A stretch of 64,000 nt of DNA, from assembly GCA_024516035.1 (NCBI GenBank), contig CM044963.1, forward strand, positions 18,936,113-19,000,112. The letters run 5' to 3'. Shown here one piece after another: positions 1-10,341 of this stretch (position 1 is its first letter; every line of letters starts with the position of its first letter). The notes under the pieces are model-generated. The model was not told where the DNA came from. It did not search any database and worked only from the letters and a program-made list of their open reading frames with translations. The position numbers were made by a program, and so were the translations under genes. Source of the stretch: Bactericera cockerelli. Lineage: Eukaryota; Arthropoda; Insecta; Hemiptera; Triozidae.

Positions 1-926
1 CTGACTCTAGTATATACAGGGTGGTTCTACCATTGATTCATCAGGTGTCACTCACATCTGTTCTACTGACTTGTACATCCACTGACTCTAGTATATACAG
101 GGTGGTCCTACCATTGATTCATCAGATGTCACTCACATCTGTTCTACTGTCTTGTACATCCACTGACTCTAGTATATACAGGGTGGTCCTACCATTGATT
201 CATCAGGTGTCACTCACATCTGTTCTACTGTCTTGTACAATGTACATCCACTGACTCTAGTATATACAGGGTGGTCCTACCATTGATTCATCAGGTGTCA
301 CTCACATCTGTTCTACTGTCTTGTACATCCACTGACTCTAGTATATACAGGAAGGTCCTACCATTGATTCATCAGGTGTCACTCACATCTGTTCTACTGT
401 CTTGTACATTCAGTGACTCTAGTATATACAGGGTGGTCCTACCATTGATTCATCAGGTGTCACTCACATCTGTTCTACTGTCTTGTACAATGTACATCCA
501 CTGACTCTAGTATATACAGGGTGGTTCTACCATTGATTCATCAGGTGTCACTCACATCTTTTCTACTGTCTTGTACATCCACTGACTCTAGTATATACAG
601 GGTGGTCCTACCATTGATTCATCAGGTGTCACTCAAATCTGTTCTACTGTCTTGTACATTCAGTGACTCTAGTATATACAGGGTGGTCCTACCATTGATT
701 CATCAGGTGTCACTCACATCTGTTCTACTGTCTTGTACATCCACTGACTCTAGTATATACAGGGTGGTCCTACCATTGATTCATCAGGTGTCACTCACAT
801 CTGTTCTACTGTCTTGTACAATGTACATCCACTGACTCTAGTATATACAGGGTGGTCCTACCATTGATTCATCAGGTGTCACTCACATCTGTTCTACTGT
901 CTTGTACATCCACTGACTCTAGTATA
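1..926. repeat. 81/88-bp satellite with 250-bp higher-order unit
   Basis: Tandem monomers share CTAGTATATACAGGGTGG and CATTGATTCATCAGGTGTC. Most are 81 bp; some carry an extra 7 bp (AATGTAC) near the end, giving 88 bp. Two 81-bp monomers plus one 88-bp monomer make a 250-bp unit repeating at about 21, 271 and 521. The array runs off the left edge. Open frames of 77-104 codons occur only because 81 is a multiple of three; they are not genes. Confidence 0.95.
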
Positions 927-1890
927 TGGGTCATTTTCATTTATCTTGGGCATATCAAGTCCGCAACCTTTCTCCTTTAATAAATGTGAAAATAATAGGG
1001 ATATATGACTAAAATCTATTTGATCACATAGGAAACAATTTTTTTTTATAAATTACAATAATAAATTGTCTTTTAAACTAATGTGGAGACTCAAAATTGC
1101 CAGTTATGTAAGTAACGTTCATGATATTTTAGGTGTCCCTTAGTCTAAGATTTTACTGTGTCTGATAGAAAAAAATGCATTTCTCCCCATTATTTTAACC
1201 AAAATCCAATATTAATGAGAAAAATACAGTTTATTTAGGATGTGACCATTAGTTTTCATAAAAATAATAATGTTCACCTCATTCTACAGACGTGTAAAGT
1301 TGTGTCCCTACGAAGAAAAAAAAATCTCCGTCATGAATGTTACCCCCAAAAAAATGTAAACTATTTTGAAAAACCCTTAGAATGAGAAGCTAGCAGCTGC
1401 CGCCATTTTGCTTCTTACAGATGACATTGTTTTTGTTTTGAAATTTCCTGTCAGTTGGATGTTGGATGCAGTACAGTGAGGGACAATGGTGGGTCTAATT
1501 TTTTTTGACAAGAACGTTACGCGGTTTTTAAAATAAATTGTAATGATTCTTTAATATATAATGTATTTCTTTAATTCTTCTGCATGTCCTCTTTCCAATC
1601 AAATATTTTTTTTTGTAAAGTGAATATTCTTTTATTGAGAAAAGATTGTTTTAGTGGCGTGTTACTCATGAACGTTACCGTCATGAACGTTACCCGTGGT
1701 CGTGAACGTTACCTAGTACGTTAAGTTTTTGTAATTTTGTGTGAAGAGGTAGCTGCTAGAAATATTCTAAATGAAAGCTTTTGCTCAAAGGTATTTGTCT
1801 TAGTCTTCTGAGCCTAAAAAATGTTTAGGAAAAAGGTAACGTTCATGACTTGAAAAAATCCAATTGCCCAAGATAAATGAAAATGACCCA
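927..1890. mobile_element. Non-autonomous DNA transposon with 26-bp TIRs and 4-bp TSD
   Basis: It starts TGGGTCATTTTCATTTATCT and ends in the perfect inverse over about 26 bp. Satellite sequence continues on both sides with TATA duplicated (923-926 and 1891-1894; ATAT if the outermost base is assigned to the flank). No coding capacity. A 13-14 bp motif, TCATGAACGTTACC, recurs in both orientations near 1112, 1331, 1511, 1666, 1681, 1701 and 1835, as expected of transposase-binding subterminal repeats. Four-bp TSDs are known for Sola, Ginger and Chapaev groups; the superfamily is not settled. Confidence 0.85.
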
Positions 1891-2235
1891 TATACAGGAA
1901 GGTCCTACCATTGATTCATCAGGTGTCACTCACATCTGTTCTACTGTCTTGTACATTCAGTGACTCTAGTATATACAGGGTGGTCCTACCATTGATTCAT
2001 CAGGTGTCACTCACATCTGTTCTACTGTCTTGTACAATGTACATCCACTGACTCTAGTATATACAGGGTGGTTCTACCATTGATTCATCAGGTGTCACTC
2101 ACATCTGTTCTACTGTCTTGTACATCCACTGACTCTAGTATATACAGGGTGGTCCTACCATTGATTCATCAGGTGTCACTCACATCTGTTCTGCTGTCTT
2201 GTACATCCACTGACTCTAGTATATACAGGGTGGAC
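1891..2235. repeat. Right-hand continuation of the 81/88-bp satellite
   Basis: The same monomers resume after the inserted element, again with 81- and 88-bp spacing, and stop at about 2235 where unrelated sequence begins. Confidence 0.93.
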
Positions 2236-2416
2236 ACTAACTTGTCTGGTATCCAGAATTCCTCTTTACTTTCGAAATATCCGAATCTCCGTTTCAATGC
2301 AACGCTCTCTGATAGGTTTTAGGGATTTTTAGATTATGAAAGTATTGAGAGTGCGAAGAGGTTTCAGGTCCTGGTTCTACTATTTAGCAGACAATATTGC
2401 TAGTTTATATCATTCC

Positions 2417-2977
2417 TAAAGCTCGGATATTGTGGAAACAGTAAGTCTACTGGTAGTTTATCCTCTAACTAACTAGACACAGTGCAATCTATGTTATAAA
2501 TTCCTAAGGCTCGGGTATTGTGGAGACAGTAAGTCTGCTAGTAGTGTATCCTCTAACTAACCAGACACAGTGCAATCTATGTTATAAATTCCTAAGGCTA
2601 GGATATTGTGGAGACAGTAAGTCTGCTAGTAGTTTATCCTCTAACTAACCAGACACAGTGCAATCTATGTTAAAAATTCCTAAGGCTAGGATATTGTGGA
2701 GACAGTAAGTCTGATAGTAGTGTATCCTCTAACTAACCAGACACAGTGTAATCTATGTTATAAATTCCTAAGGCTCGGATATTGTGGAGACAGTAAGTCT
2801 GCTAGTAGTGTATCCTCTAACTAACCAGACACAGTGCAATCTATGTCATAAATTCCTAAGGCTCGGATATTGTGGAGACAGTAAGTCTGCTAGTAGTGTA
2901 TCCTCTAACTAACCAGACACAGTGCAATCTATGTTATAAATTCCTAAGGCTCGGATATTGTGGAGACAGTAAGTCTG
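2417..2977. repeat. 88-bp tandem repeat, about six copies
   Basis: The unit contains CCTCTAACTAACCAGACACA and GGATATTGTGGAGACAG and recurs at 2462, 2550 and 2638, then to about 2977. Copies differ by a few substitutions. It is unrelated in sequence to the satellite at the left edge. Confidence 0.93.
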
Positions 2978-3008
2978 GGCGAGCAGCACACGTACGGAAC
3001 CGTTGGAG

Positions 3009-3039
3009 TATAAATACTGTGATGAGAGGGGTGACGTCA
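3009..3039 (+). promoter_or_regulatory. TATA box plus CRE-like palindrome, possible promoter
   Basis: TATAAATA at 3009-3016 is followed by TGACGTCA at 3032-3039 in a locally GC-richer stretch (2978-3095). No open reading frame follows; retroposon fragments begin by about 3096. It could be a promoter remnant of a host gene or a retroelement, or chance. Confidence 0.2.
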
Positions 3040-3095
3040 GCTTGACGCGAGCAGTGGTGTGTCTGTGCAGCGGGGAGAGTGGGGGTTCGATGCTG

Positions 3096-3162
3096 AAATA
3101 GGGCCGAAATTATAGAACAGATTGGATTTAAGTTAAGTGGACACCATCCCTGAACCCGGGCT
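3096..3162 (+). mobile_element. M1 MITE fragment
   Basis: Terminal portion of the family seen at 35284-35410 and 48228-48462, recognised by TAAGTGGACACCATCCCTGA followed by CGGGCTATAG. Truncated where an LT copy begins. Confidence 0.5.
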
Positions 3163-3331
3163 ATAGTTGGGTGGAAGAGATTGCCACAGGCAATAACCCC
3201 GCCCTTTATTTAGGTCATTAGTGGTATTTTCTTTTTTACTTATTTATTTTGTTATTTGTTTGTTTTTGCTTAATTTTATACTGTTAACATTGTACTTTGT
3301 CCTCCTAATAAAGCATACTATAATAATAATA
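3163..3331 (+). mobile_element. LT retroposon copy (+)
   Basis: It begins GGGTGGAAGAGATTGCCACA, continues into AATAACCCCGCCCTTTA, then an AT-rich body with CCTAATAAAGC near the end and a TAATAATAAT tail. The AATAAA signal and simple 3' tail suggest a 5'-truncated LINE 3' end. About ten copies lie in the window. Confidence 0.7.
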
Positions 3332-3539
3332 GTTCGTGATAGGTTAAGGCTGGTATGCAGAGACGTTTTTTTTTATCCCTATAGGGTTCACTGTAGGTTG
3401 GTCCCTAGTTAGCTATAGGGAATACATTGACCTTGACAGTTATTTTTTACCTCCTCATTTCTCGCATGGCTATTGGTAATACAAAACACATACAATTAAA
3501 AGCGTTCAAAAATCTCTTCTTTCAAAAGATATCTGAATG

Positions 3540-3624
3540 CGTATAACCGGAGGTCAGTTGATCGCATCCCATGTTCAGCAAAGATTTAGTGAAGCTAGTT
3601 CGAGTAATTGTGATATCAGCAGTA
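3540..3624 (+). mobile_element. Diverged S1 SINE, split by a DNA transposon
   Basis: It aligns to the S1 segment from the B-box region through GTGATATCA and is strongly diverged. Its end, ATGATAACT, resumes at about 5270 after the element at 3625-5265, so the SINE is older than that insertion. The 5' head is missing or unrecognisable. 3332-3539 holds nothing recognised. Confidence 0.6.
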
Positions 3625-5265
3625 CGGCCATTCCATATGTCGCGGACACTACATTTTTACTCTTCAAAACTTTGTGGAACAATAAAAAGAGATAGAATTT
3701 TTTTTGTTGCTCATATGATTTCTTTATTTTTATAGTTTATAAACTAGTTGTAGGTTTTTTCTCAAAGATTCCTGGATTAGCTGTTATTTCACTTTTTGTT
3801 GCCGTTGCGGACACTACCTTACTATTTGATTTTTTTGAGAACCTTATAATTAAATGTAAAGTTCAGTCCCTATGGAAAAAATACCTTCAAAGTGCCGTAT
3901 TTTTTTTAAAGAGGAAAATATTTACTTTAAAATAATGTATTGTTCATTTTTTTATGTAAAGTAATTTTTGAGTTTTGCATTTCCAAAAATTATGTGTCAT
4001 GTTGCGGACACTACATCGCGGACTCTACAAAAAGTTCTATAGTAATTATCTTCACTCTTATGCAGTTATTTGATGGAAACACATGAACTAGAGGTACTCT
4101 AAAGCAATAAAAACAAAATGAGAAATGTTAGGTCAAAAAATATTTATTACTTTATTAGAAAAAATGAAAACTTTGAGATCAATTAGGTACGTACCAAGTA
4201 CTTGTATATATAAGAAAAAACTTTGGGATAGGAGTCATAATTAAAATAAAATAAATTTTCTCACTTTAATCTTTTAAAATGAAACATGAAAAGTAACAAA
4301 ATTAAACATGAATACCTAATTATGGGTAAAGAATGTTAACCAGACAGGTATACCTACTTGTGAATTGTGACATATAGGTAGTTATGCCTAGTACATATTG
4401 CTTAGAATTTGTAGAATATTCTACCCCCCTTCTTAATCATGTCAGGAGCAGGTAATACTCTTATCACTTGATCAAATGAGACATACTTCTCATCTATGGC
4501 ATCGGCAATGTAGAGATTATTAGCTTTCTTTAAAAACATAACTTGAAGTTCGCCTTCTGACAAATTGCATGAAATTCTTCAGTTCTAGTTTTAGATTGTT
4601 GATTGATGAATAGATCGTACTGAATAATAAAACAACATATCTACTACATATTTAGTAGTAGGTTGACTTATACTCTTCAAACTGGCAAATACAGGATGTA
4701 TGGACACTACATATACTATAGTAGTGTCCGTAACAGTAGTGTCCGCAACACTAAAAAAACCTATGAAGAGAATAATGAAAAAAACAAGAAAATGTATTTC
4801 ACTCACCTGAAACCTTTGGTTTTACTTTAGCCGAAATGGTTTATCAAAATTTATTTCACTGCTTTTTTAACCTTAAAAAAACTATAAATTTTGTAACGGA
4901 CACTACATTAACTTTTCAATTTTTCATCCTTCAATTTCATGAAAACAGTTTACTTCTAAGGAAAAAATCTGAAAAGGATAATAAATTGAAAGCATGTTTA
5001 TTTTGAAGTTATAACAGCTGTTTATGTCCCATCCATAAAAACAGCTCATTTGACTTCTCTAAATTAGCTCCAGAATGCCAACCAAAAATTTTCTTTTCCG
5101 ACCTCTCAAAAAGTTACTGAATTTTTGTTAAAAAAATAAAAAAATCGAAAAATCAAAACGGATTTATTAATTATAAAATATTTACTATCTTCTGACAGCA
5201 ATTAGGATACACAGTCATAACATTTATTTTTCACTTTTGAATTCCTCTTTTTCGTGGAATGGCCG
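3625..5265. mobile_element. 1.64-kb DNA element with short TIRs, TSD AGTA and internal GCGGACACTAC repeats
   Basis: Ends are CGGCCATTCCA and its inverse TGGAATGGCCG, bounded by AGTA at 3621-3624 and 5266-5269. The motif GTTGCGGACACTAC recurs near 3641, 3804, 4001, 4016, 4700 and 4893 on plus and near 4721 and 4736 on minus. No transposase frame; the longest ORF (71 codons) is not credible. Architecture matches the element at 927-1890, and both carry a similar GTAAAGTT...GTCCCTA stretch, which hints at common ancestry. Confidence 0.75.
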
Positions 5266-5293
5266 AGTAGTATGATAACTCTTATACTGTGTA

Positions 5294-5448
5294 GCCGACC
5301 TCAGTGGCTTGATCGATAAGGCAGCGGACTTGTAACCTGGAGGTCGGTGGTTCAAGTCCCGGTTTCAGCGTAGATTTAAAAGCGAGTTTGAGTAGTTGTG
5401 ATATCACGAAAGTGAATAACACAAATATGATAACTTTTTTTTTTTTTT
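5294..5448 (+). mobile_element. S1 SINE, full length, perfect 13-bp TSD
   Basis: The tRNA-like head has an A box (TGGCTTGATCG) and B box (GGTTCAAGTCC), then a body with ATCACGAAAGTGA hairpin and a T-run tail. CTTATACTGTGTA flanks it at 5281-5293 and 5449-5461. The perfect TSD implies recent target-primed insertion using a partner LINE. Confidence 0.93.
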
Positions 5449-5465
5449 CTTATACTGTGTAATAC

Positions 5466-5545
5466 AGTCAAACTTGAATATAAGAGAACAATTTTCAGGT
5501 CAAATATACCTTGATATTAGGAAAATATCCTCTTCATAAGAAGAA
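5466..5545. mobile_element. Pogo/Tigger-like MITE fragment
   Basis: It opens ACAGTCAAACTTGAATATAA, the style of pogo/Tigger-type terminal repeats. Related segments occur at 16090-16260, 37030-37120 and 45014-45180. Only one end is present. Confidence 0.4.
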
Positions 5546-5549
5546 AAAA

Positions 5550-5758
5550 ATAAAAATAATATCGCCTTATTTATACTATCAGATTAGGACTGTTAAAGTG
5601 CCATTACTCCAGCAGTAAGCCCAAGACATATTAATAAGTGGTAAAAATTCCAAATGGGAGGATAACTTGTCTTGTTCCGGCTGGGTTTCGAACCGGCGAC
5701 TTCTGGAATCTCTGGACTAACAGAGTGCCGTCTTTACCACTGAGCTACCGGGACAGAC
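5550..5758 (-). mobile_element. S2 SINE (-)
   Basis: Read on minus, the head GTCCCGGTAGCTCAGTGGTA (A box) leads to GGTTCGAAACCC (B box), then a body with GCTTACTGCTGGAGTAATGG and a 3' end GGCGATATTAT running into A/T-rich tail. It looks like a tRNA-derived SINE, not a functional tRNA: the acceptor stem does not close. Confidence 0.88.
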
Positions 5759-5945
5759 ATTTGAGTTATCCTATATGTCCAAGGTCCACTGTATCACCCA
5801 ATCAATGTGGTGTCGATGTGGTCTCCCCTCTTGTTGTGTCCCCCACTGATGGGCCATCTCCCGGCGTGCTATGCAATGTCGAATGCGTTGGCTATGCAGT
5901 TGCCACTGCCAAATTGCATCGCGAATAGGCTACGGAGGCACCTGA

Positions 5946-7075
5946 ATGTCTCTTAATGCCTCTTTCCCCTTCTATCAATGCTTCTTTCCCCTCTATCAGT
6001 GTTTATACCTCTCTTAATGCTTCTACCCCCTCTCTGAATGCATCTACCCCCTCTCTTAATGAATCTACCCCCTCTCTTAATGCCTCTTCTCCCTCTATCA
6101 ATGCTTCATCCCCCTCTATCAATGTTTATACCCTTCTTTTAATGCATCTACCGGATTTACCGACTCTCTGAATGACTCTACCCCTTTCTTAATCCCTATT
6201 CCCCCTCTATCAATGCTTGTACACCTTTCTTAATACCTATTCCTCTTCTATCAGTGCTTGTACACCTTTCTTAATCCCTATTCCCCTTCTATCAATGCTT
6301 GCAGACCTCTCTTAATCCCTATTCCCCCTCTATCAATGCTTGTACACCTCTCTTAATCCCTATTCCCCCTCTATCAATGCTTGTATTGTACACCTCTCTT
6401 AATCCCTATTCCCCTTCTATCAATGCTTGTATTGTACACCTCTCTTAATCCCTATTCCCCCTTATCAATGCTTGTACACCTCTCTTAATTTGTATCCCCC
6501 CTCTATCAATGCTTGCTCACCTCTTTTAATCCCTATTCTCTCTATCAATGCTTGCTCACCTCTCTTAATTTCTCTCCCCTCTCTATCAATGCTTGCTCAC
6601 CTCTCTTAATTTCTCTCCTCTCTCTATCAATGCTTGCTCACCTCTCTTAATTTCTCTCCTCTCTCTATCAATGCTTGTACACCTCTCTTAATTTCTCTCC
6701 TCTCTCTATCAATGCTTGCTCACCTCTCTTAATTTCTCTCCCCTCTCTATCAATGCTTGCTCACCTCTCTTAATTTCTCTCCTCTCTCTATCAATGCTTG
6801 CCCACCTCTCTTAATTTCTCTCCTTTCTCTATCAATGCTTGCTCACCTCTCTTAATTTCTCTCCCCACTCTATCAATGCTTGCTCACCTCTTTTAATCCC
6901 TATTCCCTCTATCAATGCTTGCTCACCTCTCTTAATTTTTCTCCTCTCTCTATCAATGCTTGCTCACCTCTCTTAATTTCTCTCCTCTCTCTATCAATGC
7001 TTGCTCACCTCTCTTTTCTTTCTCTCCCCTCTCTATCAATGCTCACACAACTCTCCTAATGCCTCTACCCCCTCC
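5946..7075. repeat. About 41-bp pyrimidine-rich minisatellite
   Basis: Units such as CCTCTCTTAATTTCTCTCCT followed by TCTCTATCAATGCTTGCTCA repeat for 1.1 kb. The first 250 bp are shorter degenerate units; the centre is more regular. Serine/proline-rich frames here are by-products. Confidence 0.93.
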
Positions 7076-7840
7076 ATTAATCACAATTCTGATGTCACAC
7101 ATAACTGAGGACCTTGCGCTTTGGTCTCACTCATATAACGAATGGCAATGAAGACGCAAATACCGTTGTGCATTTTTTTTTACAGTCTTGTCGAGAAATG
7201 TTCAAATTGACCCAGAGTGTCGATTATAAATGACATTTATAGCCCTAAAGTCACGACTGCGATTAATGTCAATATGGAAGACATATTGCCATATATAAGT
7301 GTAATTTTCTGTTATCACCATTCTCGGTCGTACTGCGGCATTTATGTATGTGCCGTATATATATATATATATATAACATAATGATATATAGTGTACAGCA
7401 TGTTGCACTCTCCTGTAGCCGTCCATTATAAAAATAATTTATTCTTCACTCACCGTACTACAACTAACAAGACGGATTAACCGGAGATTAAGCACAATCG
7501 TGCTCTTTCACATTAAACCACGATTAGAATTTCATACCATACGTCCACAACACTTCGCTGTGCAGACGGAATGAAATGTATAATTATTATATTTCACAGA
7601 AATTACACATGATATACACTGGGGAACATACGAATTCCATGTTCGTAACATATTACCCACAGATTAAAACTTCATAACATGAGACTTCCATATGCATAAA
7701 ACACCAGCAGACCAGGTAAGATGTTATCGGGCTGTATAGAAGTAAACGCGAAGTAACTTTTCATGTTCGTTGAACGGAAACCGCATCCAGCGTGGTGGTG
7801 GTGGTGTGGGCCGCCAAGTTCTAGAAACATTGGTCAGTTT
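7076..7840. other. Non-repetitive intergenic stretch
   Basis: No supported gene or known repeat. A short TA microsatellite lies at about 7359-7376 and GGTGGTGGTGGTG at 7793-7806. Small ORFs lack coding character. Confidence 0.5.
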
Positions 7841-7873
7841 TCAACAGGTTGAAGTAAGTACCAGAATAGTAAT

Positions 7874-8048
7874 CTAGTACAACTTCTCACTTTTCTGTGT
7901 ATACTGATTAAAATAGAGAGGTTATTTGATGACTTGGATATTCAGAATTATTACCTGCTGATGAGAGCAAATAAGCTCGAAACAGCTGTCCAGGTATGTT
8001 CTGATATTCATGTACATCTAGTACAACTTCTCACTTTTCTGTGTATAC
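7874..8048 (+). repeat. 144-bp direct repeat unit carrying a hammerhead motif
   Basis: CTAGTACAACTTCTCACTTT then TCTGTGTATACT occurs at 7874 and 144 bp later at 8018. The interval holds the ribozyme at 7952-7996. The second copy is broken by the hAT MITE at 8049 and resumes at 8545. Tandem hammerhead-bearing units of this size are known from animal retrozyme-like repeats and Penelope-like elements; no Penelope ORF is seen here. Confidence 0.7.
7952..7996 (+). ncRNA. Type I hammerhead self-cleaving ribozyme motif
   Basis: All conserved parts are present in order. Stem I left strand TACCTG (7952-7957); core CTGATGA (7958-7964); stem II GAGC/GCTC with loop AAATAA (7965-7978); core GAAA (7979-7982); very short stem III in CAGCTG (7983-7988); cleavage triplet GTC (7988-7990); stem I right strand CAGGTA (7991-7996), fully complementary to the left strand. 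Cleavage is predicted after C7990. The minimal stem III within palindromic ACAGCTGT is typical of retroelement hammerheads thought to act as dimers. Activity is inferred. Confidence 0.82.
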
Positions 8049-8544
8049 TAGGGTTGCCAGACGTCCCGTATTTCCCGGGACGTCCCGTATTTTGGGCACT
8101 TTTCAAAATGTCCCGTACGGGACACGCGTGTCCCGTATTTTCCCCAGTTTCACCATCTCCTCTGGTAATTTAGGTGATAATAAATTGATACAATACAGTA
8201 GGTATGTATATCATACTAAAATCAGAGTACAGACAGGAGAGTGAGAGAGAGAGAGAGAGGATGGAGAACTTTACCAATATCTCAATGGTAAAAAAGATTT
8301 TGTCAAAAAAATACAGTCTAATCAAAAATATGAGAAGTAATAAATAAATCTGAATAGTAAAAAGTTGTTTTTAAAAATAAAGCTTTTTTCTTTCTTCCGA
8401 ACATTGCAGGATGTGGGGGGGGGGGGGGGGGGGGGGGGGGTTGTTATAAAGGGCTTGTCCCGTATTTTCATCCAAAATCCCGTTTTTTTTTGACGTTTTA
8501 GGTCTCTTGTCCCGTTTTGGGCTGGAAATGATCTGGCAACCCTA
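8049..8544. mobile_element. hAT MITE, 496 bp, 8-bp TSD GTGTATAC
   Basis: The termini TAGGGTTGCCAGA and TCTGGCAACCCTA are perfect inverse copies, flanked by GTGTATAC at 8041-8048 and 8545-8552. Repeated CCCGTATTT and CCCGT motifs near both ends look like subterminal transposase sites. No coding frame. A G homopolymer (about 8416-8440) lies inside and is likely unstable or mis-sequenced. Confidence 0.93.
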
Positions 8545-8552
8545 GTGTATAC

Positions 8553-9026
8553 TGAGTAATATTACCAGAAGAGTAATAACTAGTGGTTCTGTAAACTATT
8601 GCATTATAAATGTTCAATCAAGTATGAGAAAATCGAGACCTTTCATTCAATACTCTTCTTCTTCTTTCACTTTGCCTTTTCCCAAACCTACTTAGGGTCG
8701 GCATTCAATACCCCACTTGATAGGTTTTAATTAAAAAATATTAACTGATCCATTTTTTTGGCCCTTTTTCGATTTTTTTACCACAGTACGGCCAACTTAG
8801 CTTTCATGAACACGATTACTATTGATTTCAAATGTATTGTCTCAACGACTCTACAAAATTTTCAAGAGCCTTGCTTGTTACAATCAAAATAGAAAAGTCG
8901 TTTTCAATTTTCACCAAAACGGCCCCAATTTGGTCTTGAGTGGCCTAATTTGGCCCAAAAACTGTTGGTAAATTCTAGGATCCCAATTATCAATTTTGAA
9001 GAATCCGGTCGGGAGTTATCGCGGAA
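8553..9026. other. Intergenic stretch with a SINE-tail remnant
   Basis: No gene. At 8655-8705 a CTTCTTCTT run followed by TTTGCCTTTTCCCAAAC resembles the minus-strand 3' tail seen near 17787. The rest is AT-rich without recognised elements. Confidence 0.4.
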
Positions 9027-9034
9027 CAGACAGA

Positions 9035-9205
9035 CAGTGGCGTAGCCAGGGGGGGGGGGTTGGGGACAACCCCCTTCCCCCAAAAAAATTCAAAGAAACC
9101 CCACCAAAGATGGAATATACGTTAAGCTAGATTTCTGAACCCCCCCCCCCCCCCCCCGAAATACCCTCAAAACCCCCCCGAAATGTAGGTCTAGCTACGC
9201 CACTG
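9035..9205. mobile_element. hAT MITE, 171 bp, 8-bp TSD CAGACAGA
   Basis: It starts CAGTGGCGTAGCCAG and ends CTAGCTACGCCACTG, classic hAT-type ends, flanked by CAGACAGA at 9027-9034 and 9206-9213. The interior is mostly G and C homopolymers. The target is itself a GACA microsatellite, so part of the TSD match could be chance, but element ends and TSD length agree. Confidence 0.88.
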
Positions 9206-9593
9206 CAGACAGACATGCAAACATACATACATACAGACAGACAAACAAAAGCCAAATCGTCTAGTTAAAACAGAACCTCACTGATGTGTTCAGTAGAAAT
9301 CCTGGCTTATCTTCACCGGTGGTAATTCTTGGTGGGATCAGTTTTCCTGCAACGGTCGAATGCCGCCCATCAAGTAGCGAGAATCACAGAAGTGCATTAG
9401 TAGTATCCCTAATACTATCAATCACGCTAGCCCAGCCAGGGCCATTAACTTCTCATCGTCCACATTACCATACGCTAAACTACATGAGAATTTCCCGTAC
9501 ATCAGATTAGGATCGCATCTCCCGGTGGTGACCAGGAAATAGCTGAGATAATGGTCGTACAGAGACCCGGGTGACTCGAGGTGTCCCGGATAT
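9206..9593. other. Intergenic, no feature recognised
   Basis: GACA/CATA microsatellite at the left, then sequence without recognisable coding or repeat character. Short overlapping ORFs on both strands are not supported by composition. Confidence 0.4.
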
Positions 9594-9601
9594 GTACCGT
9601 T

Positions 9602-9845
9602 CAGGCGCGGCCGGTGGAAATTTTTTTTGGGGGTGCAGCCACATAAACCCATAAAACAGGCGAAAATGGGATTTATTTCGTCATTCTTTCGGTATCTAAA
9701 AAGTTTGAGTTTGTTTACCATGCTAATCATTATAGTTGTGTATTAATTATTCTAGAAATGTGTTAGGACTTGAGAAAATCCTCTCATGTTTTCTTTTGTC
9801 TGGGGGTGCTGCAGTTCAGCAGCTCCTTAGCACCGGCCGCGCCTG
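9602..9845. mobile_element. hAT MITE, 244 bp, near-perfect 8-bp TSD
   Basis: Ends are CAGGCGCGGCCGGTG and the inverse CACCGGCCGCGCCTG. Flanks GTACCGTT (9594-9601) and GTACCGTC (9846-9853) match at seven of eight. Internal landmarks GGGGGTGCAGCCACATAAA and CTGGGGGTGCTGCAG recur in decayed copies at 13846, 24717, 48971 and 57604. Confidence 0.87.
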
Positions 9846-10066
9846 GTACCGTCCGTACGCCGACCGCCCGTAACGGAAATGTAAGCGTACGGTAATTCCA
9901 TCCGCTGGACTGGGAACGCATGTGAGATGTACAACTTCCTTGGCGTGTAAGCCGTGAAGGATATATTGTGATGGACAGATAGTGTTTTTTTTCGATGTAC
10001 ATATATTATCAAGGACGTATTCAGGATTTTTTTTTAAGGTGGGGGGGGGGTGGGTCTAAAAGTTAA

Positions 10067-10341
10067 CACGTTGATCGCCAACGCTATAGAGTTACATTTC
10101 CTCCGAGGCTCTAATGACACTCCAATGAATTCACCTGACGGGGCCGTACGAGATGATCATGTCAGGTGAATTCACCTTTATCCAGACACTTTATCCACTT
10201 TATCCAGTCCAGTAAAATTCAGAAGGTTGCAAATACTGTCAACAATGAGAACTATAATGTTTTAAAGTGGTAACATGTACTGTATTGAACAGGTCAGAAA
10301 CTTGCACTGCCTCCATCGTTGCCATCGCAGGCGTTAATGGG
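10067..10341. mobile_element. Candidate piggyBac-type MITE between TTAA sites
   Basis: TTAA at 10063-10066 precedes ACACGTTGATCGCC; the other end reads GGCGTTAATGGG before TTAA at 10342-10345, an imperfect inverse. piggyBac elements duplicate TTAA and often start with a C-rich version of this motif. A 13-bp perfect palindrome arm, GAATTCACCTGAC (10127-10139), has its inverse at 10161-10173. Confidence 0.5.

Noticed and set aside
1..926. Could the regular repeats be a CRISPR array?
   Set aside because: There are no unique spacers: the whole 81/88-bp unit is repeated, in a eukaryotic context, without cas genes.
8041..8244. ORFs with PVFPGTSRILG and SRTGHACPV
   Set aside because: Terminal CCCGTATTT motifs of a hAT MITE.
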